Shown here: positions 12,104-23,864 of the stretch, piece by piece | How the letters are laid out: each line of letters opens with the position of its first letter | Position numbering within the stretch: the stretch's first letter is position 1 | DNA from: Hymenopellis radicata | Taxonomy: Eukaryota > Basidiomycota > Agaricomycetes > Agaricales > Physalacriaceae | DNA: 64,000 bases | NCBI GenBank assembly: GCA_015501595.1 | Contig: JADNRX010000009.1 | Coordinates: forward strand, 1 to 64,000 | Reading direction: 5' to 3' | Position numbers and translations under genes: made by a program | The notes under the pieces: model-generated | What the model was told of the DNA's origin: nothing | What the model saw: the letters and a program-made list of their open reading frames with translations, nothing else | Database searches by the model: none

Positions 12104-14218
12104 TAGAGATCACCATGAGTCAGGCAAATCCGCGAATAACTCGGGATTCAGCTCATCTCGAGCATCTCGGTGATCGGATTCGACCTGACTCGTGAGCCTA
12201 AAACACTCGAGTCTGCTTAGAGTCTCGAACACCAGTCTCGGAACTTCCCGACTCGCGGCGAGTACTCATACAGACTCGCCAGTTAGCATGCCAAAAGAAA
12301 TAATATACAACCTGCTAATCAAAATCTAATCTATCCATCAGTGGATCTGGCTAGTCCTTAGATGATATCATCCCTCCATCCAGCCTAATTGGGAAGCCCA
12401 CCCACACCCTAGAGGGAGCCCTACCCATTTGGGATATGGTCTAGTCATGTGACAATACTCAGCTGCGCAATTTGGGTGGGATCTCTAATGTATTACAGGC
12501 TTCTTATGAGACCTTCTCGCTAAGAGGGATTAATGGAATAGCTTGCCCTCATATAAGAGGGCCTAATGCATTATAGGTACAGCATTGGGTGGTTGAAAAA
12601 AAAAATACAAGTTGGTTGGGATATTTGTTTAAAAAAGACTTAGGAACAAATCGAACGGGAGACCAAAGGAAACAATCAAAGCTGTCAAGTGAACGGCTAA
12701 CGACTACACTACGTGAGTACACTACTAAGTAAGATGAAAGTAAATATGAGGCTACGGTCGCAGGGCGGGGTAGTGGGAACGTGCCACACCTGATGAGGCA
12801 ATAAATTTGCTGAGTAGGCGGTAGAGAGAAAGTGATAATGCGAAATTGCATTCCCGTAATGCTGACTCAATATATGCATGCATATCTAATGTACGCGAGT
12901 GGATATGCGGATCTGAAATAGGAAGTGAACAGTTACGTGGGGCGTGGAGGGCGCAACCGTTTTTACATTCAAGAACAGATTTAATGCGCTGGAATAGGCG
13001 AAGCACCAGTGTGGGGCGGGGTGGGATCACTATAATACCCGCCGCCCCAATGCTGCGCGCTAGGCGACGTGTCGGGACCGGAGTGACGAAACGGCGAGGG
13101 GTGCCGATGCAGGATTCGGCATCTGGCAGAGGAGTGCTGAATTTAAATTCAGCATCTCAGTGCTGGAACGCTAGGGATGAGCCCACGCCCGCCTGCCAAA
13201 TAGAGTGCTGACACATCCAACCCAATGCGGATAGGCAGCGGCCCATCCTAAAACGGCTACTTACCCGGGCTAGATCACTGACAGTTGTCAGAGGAAAACA
13301 CTCTATTACTCTATAACACTTGTCCTGGGAAATAGGCTAGAAATTACAGCTAAGGCTCTATTATTTGATTCAGGACCTTACTGACAATTCACAGCAGGTC
13401 GCTAATCCTTTCGCTCATGTAGGCGCGATGGCCAATTTGGGCACCGACGGTGACCCCTTGGATGATTACCTCAGCACACCCGTCGTCTCCACGTGTACGA
13501 ACCCACTTTCGTATTGGGCATCGCAGCTGGATCTGCCAGACAGCAAAGGCAAGATTACCGTCACTGCGGCTGGGGCTCTTGCCCAAATAGCTCTCGATTA
13601 TCTCAGTATTCCGGGTAAGTCATAGTTTTTGTTTGCTGTGCACTCCTCCTCATTCACGAAATTGCAGCTACGTCGATTGACATTGAGCGTCTGTTTTCGC
13701 ATGCGGGCCTCGTCGTTACCAAACATCGCTTCAACCTTTCGAATGCTTCGACGCAGGCAGCGGTACTCTTGCAGAGTTGGTGGAGGGACGAGGAGCTGGT
13801 CAACGAAGCATTCCTCACCAAGTTCTTCAATGACAAGCATCGCCGCGGAGACAAGGGCAAGGCCAAGGCTGATAAGTAGGCTATTTTTTTAATCTAGTTA
13901 TTGTGAGTTTATGTATATCTACATTTATTGCATTCGATTATGTACTTTTATATGTTTGATTACCTATTCATTTACAAAATACCTATGCTTTTTATGTTTT
14001 AAGTTGATTGATTCGAAAAATCAACGAGTCTTTGCGAGTGGATTCACGAATACTCACTTCTACTCGAGTACTCGTTAGACTCTCGTTGACTCAACTCGTT
14101 CAGCTTCGAGTTGTAATCGACTTAAGTTGATAGCGAGTTACAAATAGTAACTTACGGTCATGACTACTCGCCTAGTGAGTGCCGAGTCAACCTGAATAAG
14201 TACTCGTGGTGGTCTCTA
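12104..14218 (+). mobile_element. hAT element O with a minimal transposase gene
   Basis: TIRs are TAGAGATCACCATGAGT (left) and TAGAGACCACCACGAGT (right, reversed). A perfect 8-bp TSD GACTGTGC lies at 12096-12103 and 14219-14226. Both ends hold arrays of the palindrome GAGTACTC. The 2115-bp body codes only for a hAT dimerisation domain (13428-13878). About 12350-13350 is non-coding; part of it (12355-12600) may be a further insertion, but I could not fix its ends. The TIR is close to that of element F at 45703-48226. Confidence 0.9.
13428..13878 (+). CDS. hAT C-terminal dimerisation-domain protein (truncated transposase)
   Basis: Two exons, 13428-13614 and 13668-13878, are joined across a 53-bp intron (donor GTAAGT, acceptor GCAG). 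The product is about 130 aa and corresponds only to the hAT C-terminal dimerisation region: DPLDDYLS, then P-L-YWASQL, a helix, LDYLSIPATSIDIERLFSHAG and LLQSWW. It ends in a lysine-rich tail. The BED finger and catalytic D/D/E regions are absent, so it cannot cut DNA. The frame is open across both exons and the splice phase works, so it may still be expressed. The same frame extends upstream to about 13365 without an ATG, so the start is uncertain and this may be a 3' remnant. If expressed, a dimerisation-only protein could inhibit related transposases (inference). Confidence 0.72.
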
Positions 14219-14369
14219 GACTGTGCTTAAAAAGTATTGCCAGAGTTAACCTGAAGGCCGATATGTAAGACTACGATGAAGTGATTGAAACATGAGTAAA
14301 AAGAAAATGTAATTTTTAAAAAAAGGACATTTGTAATGTATACAATATCAGGAAAATGATCAAAAGATC

Positions 14370-15880
14370 TCTGATAGCTCTAGCTTGGGAAGACGTCTCC
14401 GATCATCTCTACTCCAACAGGGGCATCTCTCAGCATCTCTGGTTAAGCAGTGAGGTCTCTGGCACATCTCAGATACTTTACTTATACAAATCAATTTATT
14501 CTTTGGAGTCTTCTATATACTTAAAGAGAATGTGAACTTAAAAGATTACAGATAGCAGCAGCAAGTAGTAATGAAGGAATGTAAATGCAGATATATAGTG
14601 TGAGACAGTAAAATCATTTCAAAATGGTTAAGTCCGCAATGTGTCTTGGTCCGTGCGGCGACACATCAGCACGGATTTCAAAGTCCACCGAAGAGACTTC
14701 CTCTGGCACGCACTCCTCTCCTACAACCTCCAACGGCCTCAACACCCTTCTCAAGATGAATGAACGGTGAGCACGAGATGAGAGCGTGATGAGAGCGCAG
14801 TCAGTGCCTATCGAATTTGTACTATCTGCGCGCTAGTGCTCTTAAGGCAAAGTAGTATCAGGTGGATAGCATCGACGTCTCTACCACTTCCCATTTTAAC
14901 GGACTGGCGTTACACCTAGGCTATCTCTCAGACAAGATGACTCATTTACACTTGCCTACGCTGTTTTCGCGCACCACGGAACTCGTTACAGCAAAAGAGC
15001 AATGGCACCTACATTATTTAGTTTCAGGTGCGTTATAGGATGCATACACACAAAGTTCCTCTGCTAATGGACACGGATAGGACCCTAGTCATAGTCGCAC
15101 ATGGACCTTCATACACTGCAACCACAAGAATGAGCACATTGCGATAATTGCAACGATCAACAGCAACCATGACCAACAGCGAGGACGATAAGCGCGAGCG
15201 TACATCAACCGGCAACATGGTGAACACACCGCGGCGGCAAGAATGAGCACACGGCGACGACGAGCGACAGTTACAATGATGAGCACCAGCATTCAGTGAA
15301 CAGGTATGTTTTGAAATTCGTTGTAAAGTCCTTTTTGATGTACGTCTTAGAGAAATTCTCGTGGCTGCGGTCCTCCTCCAAATATACAGCATCAACAATG
15401 GGACACGAGAACCTAACAATGCAACAAGACAAGAGCGCGGTGTGCAGCCACAGCACAGGCGGGATGAGGGGGAAATGGGGCTCTCGACCCGCCTACGGCA
15501 TTAGTGAGGCTTCGAGCGCCAGCGACGACAATAGCAAAACCTCAGTTTGGAGAGTCAATAGCATACATCGATCTCGTCTTTCTCTTAGTAGCTGTATTGT
15601 ATGCCAATGATATTATTTTATCAAAAATCATTCTCTATTTGCTCTAGCCGAAAACAAAAGCAGCAATTCTATTGAATAGCTGATATTTCTAGGATGTCTC
15701 TGAGTATCTCTGAGAGATGATAATCAACTCTCAGAAATGCTGAGAGATGGCGCCAGAGATGTCAATGATTTCTAGGGGCACGGTACCCTACTCCCGAAGA
15801 TGTTTCATCTCTGAGCATCTCTGACATCTTTGACATCTTTTAAAGATGTTAGAGATGTTCAGAAATGAATGAATATTTTC
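14370..15880. repeat. Region with ATCTCT/AGAGAT palindrome arrays at both sides
   Basis: Dense CATCTCT and AGAGATG repeats occur at 14380-14475 and again at 15690-15860, flanking about 1.2 kb of unique DNA. The arrangement mimics the subterminal arrays of the hAT-like elements here, but I found no TIR or TSD, so boundaries are unknown. ORFs in between (for example minus 15033-15419) are unsupported. Confidence 0.4.
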
Positions 15881-17412
15881 TTGATGAAGATTCACAATCA
15901 CTTTTGAAAACTTTTTTAGTAGTTATTAGGCCTTCATCAGAAAAGAAAATACAGAAAGATGTGTAGATACATATATTAGCCTAATCTTGACCTTATAGTT
16001 TTTGTTTGGGCAGATTAGATAATAATATTGTTCCGGCATATTAAGATGCTTCATTGAGATATGGTGATTATGCTATATTAGAAAAAAAGTCTGGTACATA
16101 GAACATGAACACGTACAGCATCTCATGATAAGTGACAAATTATAATTTCACAAAGTTTTCCTAATATGGAAGACATGTGAATTTCATCAGATTCAGGTTT
16201 TTCACTAAGATGTGTTTCCTACGCTGTATCAAAAAATAAATCTGGCGCATAAAACATAAATACTTACATCAACTTGAATAAACTGCGATTAGACTGACTT
16301 TTTCTTACACTGAGAGTATGTGAATAAAGTCCCTTTTCCCATCTATTGCAGAGCCGCAGCCTTCTTCTTTTTCTTCGCCCTTTTCACAACTTGTTCAGAA
16401 GATTTAATTATGTTGATCTTTCTTTTCTCTTTGACTTCTTCGCGTATAACCTTCAAAATAATAAATTTTATTAGTATATCCTGCGCTAGAACTTGGCAAG
16501 TATAATTATTCAGAAATTTTTGACAGGTAGCCTTAACGTCTAAGTAAGAAAAAATAATTTTTATTTTATCCATAAATGTGGAAACCCCTCTCTGAAGCTG
16601 ATTCATGGCAGCTAAGTTACATTTGAACACTAAATCCTTAAACTACTTCTTTTCTATCATACATACTCCTTTCTCAAAGTTCTTGAAAGCCTTGTATAAA
16701 TTGTTCCAGAGTTTCGAAAATCCTATAAGAACAAGTTAAGCATTCAAGGAAATGGAACAAAAAGAGAAACTTGTCTATTTTTCATATTGAAAAGGACTTC
16801 TTGAAGGAAAACCTTATATCGCTCGTCGTAATAACTATGATCAACAATTATATCTCTTAGATCATTCATTCAATAATCGTAAAATGATCCTTTATTCTTG
16901 TCATGAAGTCTTCATAAGAATATGAAATGTAACATAAGTTCTTTTTGCAGGAAAACCCTTCATTGGCCAGTGAATTTCCTCATCGCGCCAGAATGCAAAG
17001 TATCCTCATATTCAGAGATGAACATATTATTATGTTCTGGTCTTCTCTTATTTTAGAGATTTCAGAACACTTTCATGTATGGGAGATCGATCCTGACCAG
17101 CGCGCATAGCCTCTGTCAATCTCTCTCATCCTCTTCACTCCAATTTAAAGATTTTTCTAAAAGGAAATACAGATTGAATTTTTTCTCAATGTTCTAAAAT
17201 ATTCTTTCTATCTTCTCCTCAATAAATGCTGTAGAGGTGCCTTCATAACTTTGATGAGTTTTAAGAGTGTTTCCAATATATGCAAAACTAATATAATTAC
17301 TGAAATGAACGGAAAGTAAGTGCTGTGAAAGAGGACGTCAAAATTGCTCTGAGACATATTTTGTGTCTTCATCCCCCGACGATACAACACTGAGTGTAAA
17401 AAGACCATACAA
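15881..17412. other. AT-rich DNA, no gene supported
   Basis: A lysine-rich 95-aa minus ORF at 16343-16630 is flanked by stops in all frames and is not recognisable. No TIR pair or RNA gene was seen. Confidence 0.4.
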
Positions 17413-17414
17413 TA

Positions 17415-17667
17415 CTGTACCGCTTCGGCCGTAAATTCACAGCATGTGACGTGTTATGCCGTGAACTTACAGGAAATAGGTTCGTTTCTAGGCACATAGC
17501 CCGGAATTACTATATTTGGATGCTCCCGCCATAGGCGGGAGCGAAAATTTCCTTTTTGGGCCTTAGGCACTCTTAAAAACAGGTCCGTGATGCGTTATTT
17601 TTTCATCTAAGTTCAGTTTCCGTGGCCGCGTGACGCATTATGCAAATATGCTGTCGAAACGGTACAG
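17415..17667. mobile_element. Tc1/mariner-like MITE H
   Basis: A 253-bp element with TIRs CTGTACCGCTTCG (left) and CTGTACCGTTTCG (right, reversed), flanked by TA at 17413-17414 and 17668-17669. The inside has GTGACGCATTATGC-like palindromes and a CCTTTTTGGGCC block shared with MITE I at 36302-36556. It is non-coding. Confidence 0.88.
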
Positions 17668-17669
17668 TA

Positions 17670-18631
17670 CATCCATCAAAGAGCAACTGGTTGTGGCCGC
17701 CCATATATTGCGTTTTTGGGTGTTGAACTTTGAATTATAAAATTTCAATGTAAATGCAGATTTCAAGGGTAAAGAGAGTTTTTAAAAGCCTTTACACACC
17801 CCACACCTCTCCATACCTCTATACCTAACTTCCTGCTCAAGGGAGTCTATTCAGTTAGCTTAATCGAGTCAAATTATTATTTAGTCAAAAACCTGCATTA
17901 TTTGACTAAATGCTAACTTTCTGCTACTATTATTGCAGCTACTTCATCCTTTGAGCTCTTGCTAGACTTGCCTAGCCTATATCTGGTGTTATAATAACAA
18001 CAGAGGCTACTCATAGGGTGCCCTAGAAGGTTTGGGCAAAAGTTCTCATGCTCTGCCTCTTTGTCTTACTATTACCTTCTCTCAGAGGCAAGCAGTTCGT
18101 GATCCCTCCAGTTCTCTTACTCAGGACTGATGCCATACCCCTCTAGAGCACTGTCTGAAGCTGTTTAGCCAGCCCAAAAACTAGTCCAGACAAGCCCAAA
18201 GTGTCTAATTTGTAGGAAATTTGCACTTTTGCTCTCTCAGGCAAGCAGCACTTGCTCTACCCAGTCCTCTTGCTCAGGACTGATGCATTGGCACCCTAGA
18301 AGTCTATTGGAACCATTTGCCACAGCCCCAGAGCCCTACAGCTCTTTCTGCTCCCTCTGCTTCCAGTATATGCCAATGTCTCATATTCAGCTCTTTAGAG
18401 CTGATGCCTTTTGTGCTCAGATACTCATTCCTTTTCAAGGACTCCTTATCAAGGACACTTCTGTAAGCTATTTGATCACAGGTGCGCTCTCTGCACTGTC
18501 TCACTCCCCTCCAGCTAATCTATGTTATCTAATCACAGTTAGCTTCGCTTTTTTGCATCCCCTTCCACCTCTCCCACTGTAATTACAGTAAGTACATTTC
18601 ATGTATTATCTACTATGTACTATAAGGCACT
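17670..18631. other. Non-coding DNA with an imperfect internal duplication
   Basis: Segments near 18080-18160 and 18235-18310 share the order GCAAGCAG, then CTCAGGACTGATGC, then CC-CTAGA, so this is an old duplication of roughly 150 bp. Around 17750-17800 a segment resembles 20165-20215 (AAGGGTAA-GAG-GTTTT), possibly repeat ends flanking the dead retroelement ORF between them. The 117-aa ORF at 18229-18582 crosses the duplication and is unlikely to be real. Confidence 0.4.
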
Positions 18632-20131
18632 TTACGATACGCTTATTTGATGAGGCCCAGTAAAGTAATTGTCTTTGATCTTCTCTTTGAGATGCGCCTC
18701 CCACTCGCCGTTATGCAATGGCCAAAACCCTTCACGAAGCGAATGAGTAATAGACTTCACAAAGGGTTAATTAGGATGTTTGGCCAGAAGTCGCTTAAAG
18801 CGGTCAACATTGATTAGTGTGCTGACCTCAATATAGTTGACAACAGCAGCAAAAGACTGCTGAATGGTAGGATTATTGTGAATATATTCAGGAGATAAAG
18901 GAAGTGGAGGAGCAGTATAAGTGGAAGAAATGCTCAGAGGAGCTTTTGATTGTGATAGTACATTGGTAATAAATACATAGCCACGCTTAAAGCGTAGAGG
19001 TGGTGGTACAGCATCAGATTTACGCTTCAACGATTTAGGCTTCGACATTGCCACCTGAACTCGATTCTGCATGACTGACAGCTCGCTTGGCTTCGAGGAG
19101 GACGAGGCAGGCTAGGTGGCTTTTGGCGGCGTACTTTCCGCCGCACTTACTGCAAGTACCATATATACGGCTACCTAGGTACGGAGATGGGCATTTGCCC
19201 AGATTCCAATTCTGGCAGATGACACGACGACACGTCGCAGGCTGCGAGCTGCTAAAATTAGAAGATCGCTTGGTGGATTAGCCATCTCAGAGGCGGTAAC
19301 TGGAGCGCATTGCGGTCATTGAGATTAAAAGGAGAGTTAGCATAGTGAGTGCAAGTCTCCTTATCATAGCGAATAGGAAACTCTTGCTGATTCGTGCCAG
19401 AGTGGATCAAGGCATAGAGTTTCTCAAAATCCACATACTAGTCCAGCACGATTGAGCGCCAGAGAGAGCATGCAAATGGGTCGTGGAGTGACTGTGTCTG
19501 ACATACATTGATGATGGCGTCGACATCTTTATCATTGGTAAAGAGCCACGGAGATGCTGAGTCTCTTGGAGGTGTGGAGAGAGGTTGGTTGGTTGAGAAG
19601 CGAAAAGAACTGAGGCAGATCTCAGATGCCTGACGGAGTAGGCTCTGCTCAAGTAACTTGGAGAGCAGCCCAGCCGAAGTCGTCCAGTAACGGGACCAGG
19701 CTGGGGCGCATCCTTTTCAGCAGCTGCATCGAGACACATACCAAGTGCGGCCCATGCAGCCTCCTCAACACGAGGTCTGAATCAGGAGGAGGAGATTCGT
19801 CGCAGTGCTCCTCTCGAGCAGCAATGATCTGAGCGACTTGGTCAACATAGTCATCCAGTTCTCGGCTGAGGCACCAGTCTCATGAGGGAGTCGCAAGAAC
19901 TTGTTATAGGACGGTATGATACCATCAGCAAAGTCCTGCAATGAGCTGCTTTAGCTGCTCTGCATGCTGACGAACCTCTTCGCGGTGATCTACATCAGAT
20001 TGATCTGCAACAGAGTGTGTAGTAGTATGTGGTAGAGAAGGAGAGGGAGCGACCTAGGAGCACGTCGCAGAGTGGGAGTGAGAGGGAGAAGGGGTTTCAT
20101 CGATAACATTGAGATTGTCATCTGAGAACAT
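18632..20131 (-). pseudogene. Dead retroelement-like ORF (basidiomycete type)
   Basis: Reading the minus strand from the ATG at 20131, protein-like segments alternate with stops and frame changes: an N-terminus rich in S/P/H, helical segments near 19850, a basic segment near 19050, and a C-terminal stretch with HPN-stop-PFVKSITHSLREGFWPL just before the final stop at 18632. The LREGFWP motif recurs, as I recall, in mushroom retroelement proteins upstream of a reverse transcriptase, possibly of tyrosine-recombinase (DIRS-like) type; that assignment is tentative. At least five in-frame stops exist, one of them a TAA inside the conserved motif. No reverse transcriptase was seen nearby. Confidence 0.5.
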
Positions 20132-20574
20132 CGTCTGCTTCCTGATTCAGTATTGTTCTCGAAGTAAAAGCAGGTTCCAAGGGTAAGGAGCGTTTTCAGA
20201 GACTTCTGTCCAACAACACCTCAATGCCAGCATGTGTCCTTTATATAGTCATGCTCACTACATCTCAATACAGGTAGCCAAGCTCGCTACAGTCTTATTT
20301 CTACAAAGTTTTAACTTTGCTCCAGTAGACGTCGCTCTGCTAATGCCTCTACAGCCTGTCTTGCAGATCTGTTCATAGCACTATTAGTGCTTTCAAACAT
20401 GCCTAATCTAATGGTCCTATCCGCGACCGGATTAGTAATGATTAAGGTAGCCATTATTCACCCATTATTGTAGCATTATTCAGTCATTTCTTTACATACT
20501 TCTACTGGCCATTCAGGAGATTTAATGGAATAATAGACATTATTCCTATTACTTCGACATGTAACAGCTCCTCG

Positions 20575-21018
20575 TTAATAGCATGCCAAGATTTGAGACT
20601 CCGACACTTTCGTGTTGTTCACCTTCATGCTGCCTCTTCTATTCCTGCCCCCATTCTCGACCACAATCAGTCTGGAGTTGAGGATTTTCTCTCCCTTTGA
20701 GCTGTTGGCATGATGGTGTCCGGAGATTGCAATGTGACATGTAAGAATGTCCTTGAACTTCCGCGTGGCCGCAAATTCAGACTCCACGTTGAGCCGTACA
20801 CGGCAACTTAGGGTTAGGGTACTATTAGAGCAGCTCCAAGTACTGTTATTTGCTTCATTATTCACTTTCAGCTTGGTGGTCAGAAGCGGAGAGGAGTGAT
20901 CGGGTATGAACACAATAACCATTGGTTTGAATGAGACGGCGCGGGGTCTACTTGAAGCCTGTTGTTGCCGTCTTCTCAAAGCGTTGCTGCTTCGTCCTGG
21001 AGGCTTATGCGACGACAT
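20575..21018 (-). CDS. Hypothetical protein, unrecognised
   Basis: The open frame runs from 21285 to 20575. The ATG at 21018 gives about 147 aa starting MSSHKPPGR and followed by an arginine-rich segment (RRRQQQ), which looks more like a natural N-terminus than the longer form. The remainder is mixed, with no motif I know. It lies between the dead retroelement ORF and hAT element A copy 2. No introns or neighbours suggest a role. It could be the 5' part of a broken gene or a chance ORF. Confidence 0.3.
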   Translation of the reverse strand: MSSHKPPGRSSNALRRRQQQASSRPRAVSFKPMVIVFIPDHSSPLLTTKLKVNNEANNSTWSCSNSTLTLSCRVRLNVESEFAATRKFKDILTCHIAISGHHHANSSKGEKILNSRLIVVENGGRNRRGSMKVNNTKVSESQILACY

Positions 21019-21554
21019 TGCGGGGTGAGAGAGCAGAATGTAGCCAAGACTGCCAGAAGCTGTTCTCGGGTATCTTGGATCCAAAAGGAAAATGAAAATA
21101 AAGAAAGGCACCAAGAGAGGGCCCCTAGTCACTTTTGAATTAGAAGAAGATAAAGGCACGAACAAGAAAAACATACCGTTTAGGCTGGATGCGTCTAGGA
21201 CGCCGTCTAGCCCAAATCCGAGCTCCTGTCTCATTGTCAGTGTAGACATGACAGTGGCGCAAGGGCTCTCAAGGTCTAGTATCATTGTCCTGAGTGTTAT
21301 TGCTTAGTCTGAACGGAGCCATTCCTGTTGGTGCAGCCGTTCACCCGTCATCGTCACCAGAGGCTATTATCAATATCCAAAGCCGTAGACTTGACAGAGC
21401 AGCCTGTTGATAGGGCTTATACAGCCCAAAGTCGTTGCTGCAGTGGAGGATAGCGAGCTCCAGACAAAATTGGGAAAGACGACATCGGTTGATGGTGGTA
21501 CTTGTCAAGATGAGCGACATTCGATCAAGCTGATCATATCATGTCTCTTCCTCC

Positions 21555-22767
21555 TAGAGTTTACAAGTCCAGTTGCAAGGACTGCAAAAGACCGCCAACC
21601 GGACCGGACTGCAACCGGTTAGGACTGATTTTGAGATGGACCGGTTGGCAGTTGCAACCGGTTGCAGTTGGCGGTCCTGAGCCTATCTGGAGTTATCTGC
21701 AACCGGGTCGGACCGGTTGGGCCCGGTTGCAACCGGTTTTTGGCTTAAAATGAGTATATATGCTAGATTATGAGCTACACATTGGTTTTCGGACTTAGGT
21801 GTGAGTGTACGAAATGTAGAGCGGTGAATTCTGCACCAGATAGTGTTCGGGTCGATATTTGTAGAGGTCATAACACCTGAGTAATCAATAAAATACAGCT
21901 GAAATTACGCTAAATGGTGTTTTATTGCCTAATTTAGTGATGAACTGCTATCCGATTTAAATTCCATTACATCCAGCTCTCAAAACTGAACATTTCACTC
22001 TTTGGAAGTGTGATATCTTATGCAGTATTGGTTGCAGCAGCAGCAGCAGACGTCTCCTAGATATCCGATCATGTCCTAATTTGGCCTACTCTGTAGACTG
22101 AACAGAATGCAAAACTGCTCAGAATGACTCCGTACACTCTACTACTACTATTGAAGCTGTGTCTCACTATATTTGTCGAACTATGGTGTAGACTACTGTA
22201 ACCTTTTGAGTAACCATGTCCGGTCTGGACTGGTCTCAACCGGTTGCGACTGATAGTGGTCGCAACTGGTTCAGATCGGTCTTAGGACCGCGGTTGCACT
22301 CGGTTGCTTCTCAGGACTGGTTGCGGTCCCGGTTGCCCCAAAAATGGTAAGTTTAGGACCATAGGGTGGCGCAGTAAACCTCCGGGGGTGTTACTAACGG
22401 TATTGATACCGACCCCCCAGGAGGCCCTGGTTTTGAAACTGTTACTAACGGTTTCGATACCAGCACGTGCTTTTACCACGTGATGTGGCGCACCGCTCCG
22501 CCGCCCTCCGCCCGCCCTTATCCCGCCACTTTCAGCTTGCCTGAGCCCCAGCGCGCCATCACGTGAATTTGTCACGTGTCGGTATCGAAACTGTACTGAT
22601 ACCTCGGCCGAGGTTTCGATACCGAATCAATACTGTTAATAACCGCAGTAAACCCGAGGTGTATCAAAACCTAGGGTTTACTGCGCCACCCTATAGGACC
22701 AGTTGCAGTTGCCAGTCTTTCCAAATTGGGGTGCCGCAACCAGACCCAACTGGACTTGTAAACTCTA
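21555..22767. mobile_element. hAT-like element A, copy 2
   Basis: TIRs start TAGAGTTTACAAGTCCAG at both ends. A perfect 8-bp TSD CTTCCTCC lies at 21547-21554 and 22768-22775. CAACCGGTTGC-type subterminal arrays cover both ends. Subtracting nested MITE B (22362-22693 plus one TSD) leaves 873 bp, closely matching the stripped copy 1. It is non-coding and the perfect TSD suggests a younger insertion than copy 1. Confidence 0.95.
22362..22693. mobile_element. Nested MITE B, copy 2
   Basis: A 332-bp element with TIRs TAGGGTGGCGCAGTAAACC at both ends and a perfect 8-bp TSD TAGGACCA (22354-22361 and 22694-22701). It shares the GGTATTGATACC blocks and CACGTGA pairs of copy 1 but has a shorter, different centre. 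Confidence 0.95.
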
Positions 22768-22775
22768 CTTCCTCC

Positions 22776-23326
22776 TACCGCATCTCATGGACATCGACTT
22801 AGCTTACCCACAGCACATCAAGGACAACGTCTCTCTGGCCTTACAATGGTGTTGGGTGATGTGATGTCAGTTCCAGAACTCTAGCTAGGACTCTTCTTGC
22901 CTTATCTTGTTTTATTTCTCTTTTCCTAATGTTCTTGGATCTGTTTGGGCAGTGACTGCCTCTAGATTGTGCTCTGGGACTGTCTTGCGCTTCTCGTCTT
23001 TGCAATGGCACCCTTTCTATAAAAGGTGCGACACGTAAACAGGTGCAATTTAGCCCCGAATGCTGCGTCGACCCCAATGTTTGACTTTTGCATCCACTGA
23101 GGGTGAGAGTTTCATCACTGTTTAACAGCTTCTTATCGTTATAACCATTCACGGAGAATGTGCACAGTTGAGATCGAATCATGCACGCCGACCGCCCCCG
23201 CGCAATTGCTTGAGGGATTGTCAGTGAGCATGAATGAAGACAGACTTCGCATGTTTGCTATTATCAAGCTGAAACAGAATTTGAGTCTAAGTCTGGCGAG
23301 TTTTTCAATATGGGAAACTCACCACG
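22776..23326. other. No gene seen; holds a GCAATTGC motif
   Basis: The minus ORF at 22841-23182 (113 aa) is unsupported. The only structured feature is the GC-rich motif at 23179-23236. Confidence 0.45.
23179..23236 (-). repeat. GCAATTGC-core motif, copy 2 (not assigned to an element)
   Basis: Core at 23202-23209 in the context CCCCCGCGCAATTGC, flanked by ATGCACGCCGAC on the left and GAGCATGAATGA on the right, as in the other copies. I could not find terminal repeats for a host element; it may be the remnant of a truncated one. Confidence 0.7.
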
Positions 23327-23328
23327 TA

Positions 23329-23550
23329 CTGTAGACTTTCATTCAATTCGTCGGCCCATGTGAGCTGTGGCTGGTCCGACGAAATTATGGTTTCGACGAA
23401 TTACCATATATAGTAATCGCCGCCGCCGCGGGAGACTGGCGAGGACCCTGCCAGAGACCTTTTTATGATTTTCGCTGTGACGGCTGTAACTTTTCATCAA
23501 TTTCGGGTCATTCATGACCCGTGACCGACGAATTGAATTAAACTGTACAG
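23329..23550. mobile_element. Tc1/mariner-like MITE G
   Basis: A 222-bp element with TIRs CTGTAGACTTTCATTCAATT (left) and CTGTACAGTTTAATTCAATT (right, reversed), both followed by CGTCGG. TA dinucleotides flank it at 23327-23328 and 23551-23552. A fragment of a relative lies at 9641-9700. Confidence 0.88.
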
Positions 23551-23627
23551 TAAGTAATCATTTAAAGCACTTTCTCTGATCTCGAGCTGCATTTGTTCTC
23601 GAAAGCAGCATTATTATAGAACACATC

Positions 23628-23857
23628 AGTAAATCTCTAAGTGTATAGATGGTATAAGTTATACCGTCTATACCACTTTCTGAGGGTATAGATCCCTATT
23701 GAGATCTCGTAGCTCTTGACTTGTCTATACCCAATAGGGTATAGACAGCCGGCTAGCCTATACTTAATCTATACCCTCCAAAGCATTGCTCTATACCATT
23801 CTATTTTCTATACTTCGGTTTGCTTACTATTCTGTTTAATAAAAGTTTGAAGAATAA
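23628..23857. repeat. TATAGA/TATACC palindrome array, left half-element
   Basis: It begins CAGTAAATCTC followed by about 200 bp of TCTATACC/GGTATAGA repeats. An inverted counterpart ends at 41283. The KDZ transposon interrupts it at 23865. Whether the two halves are one 17.6-kb nested element is unresolved, because the flanks do not show a convincing duplication. Confidence 0.55.
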
Positions 23858-23864
23858 ATCATCC

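Noticed and set aside
16343..16630. C-terminus of a pogo/Fot-like transposase
   Set aside because: A weak resemblance to a basic helical tail only; no DDE motif or TIR nearby.
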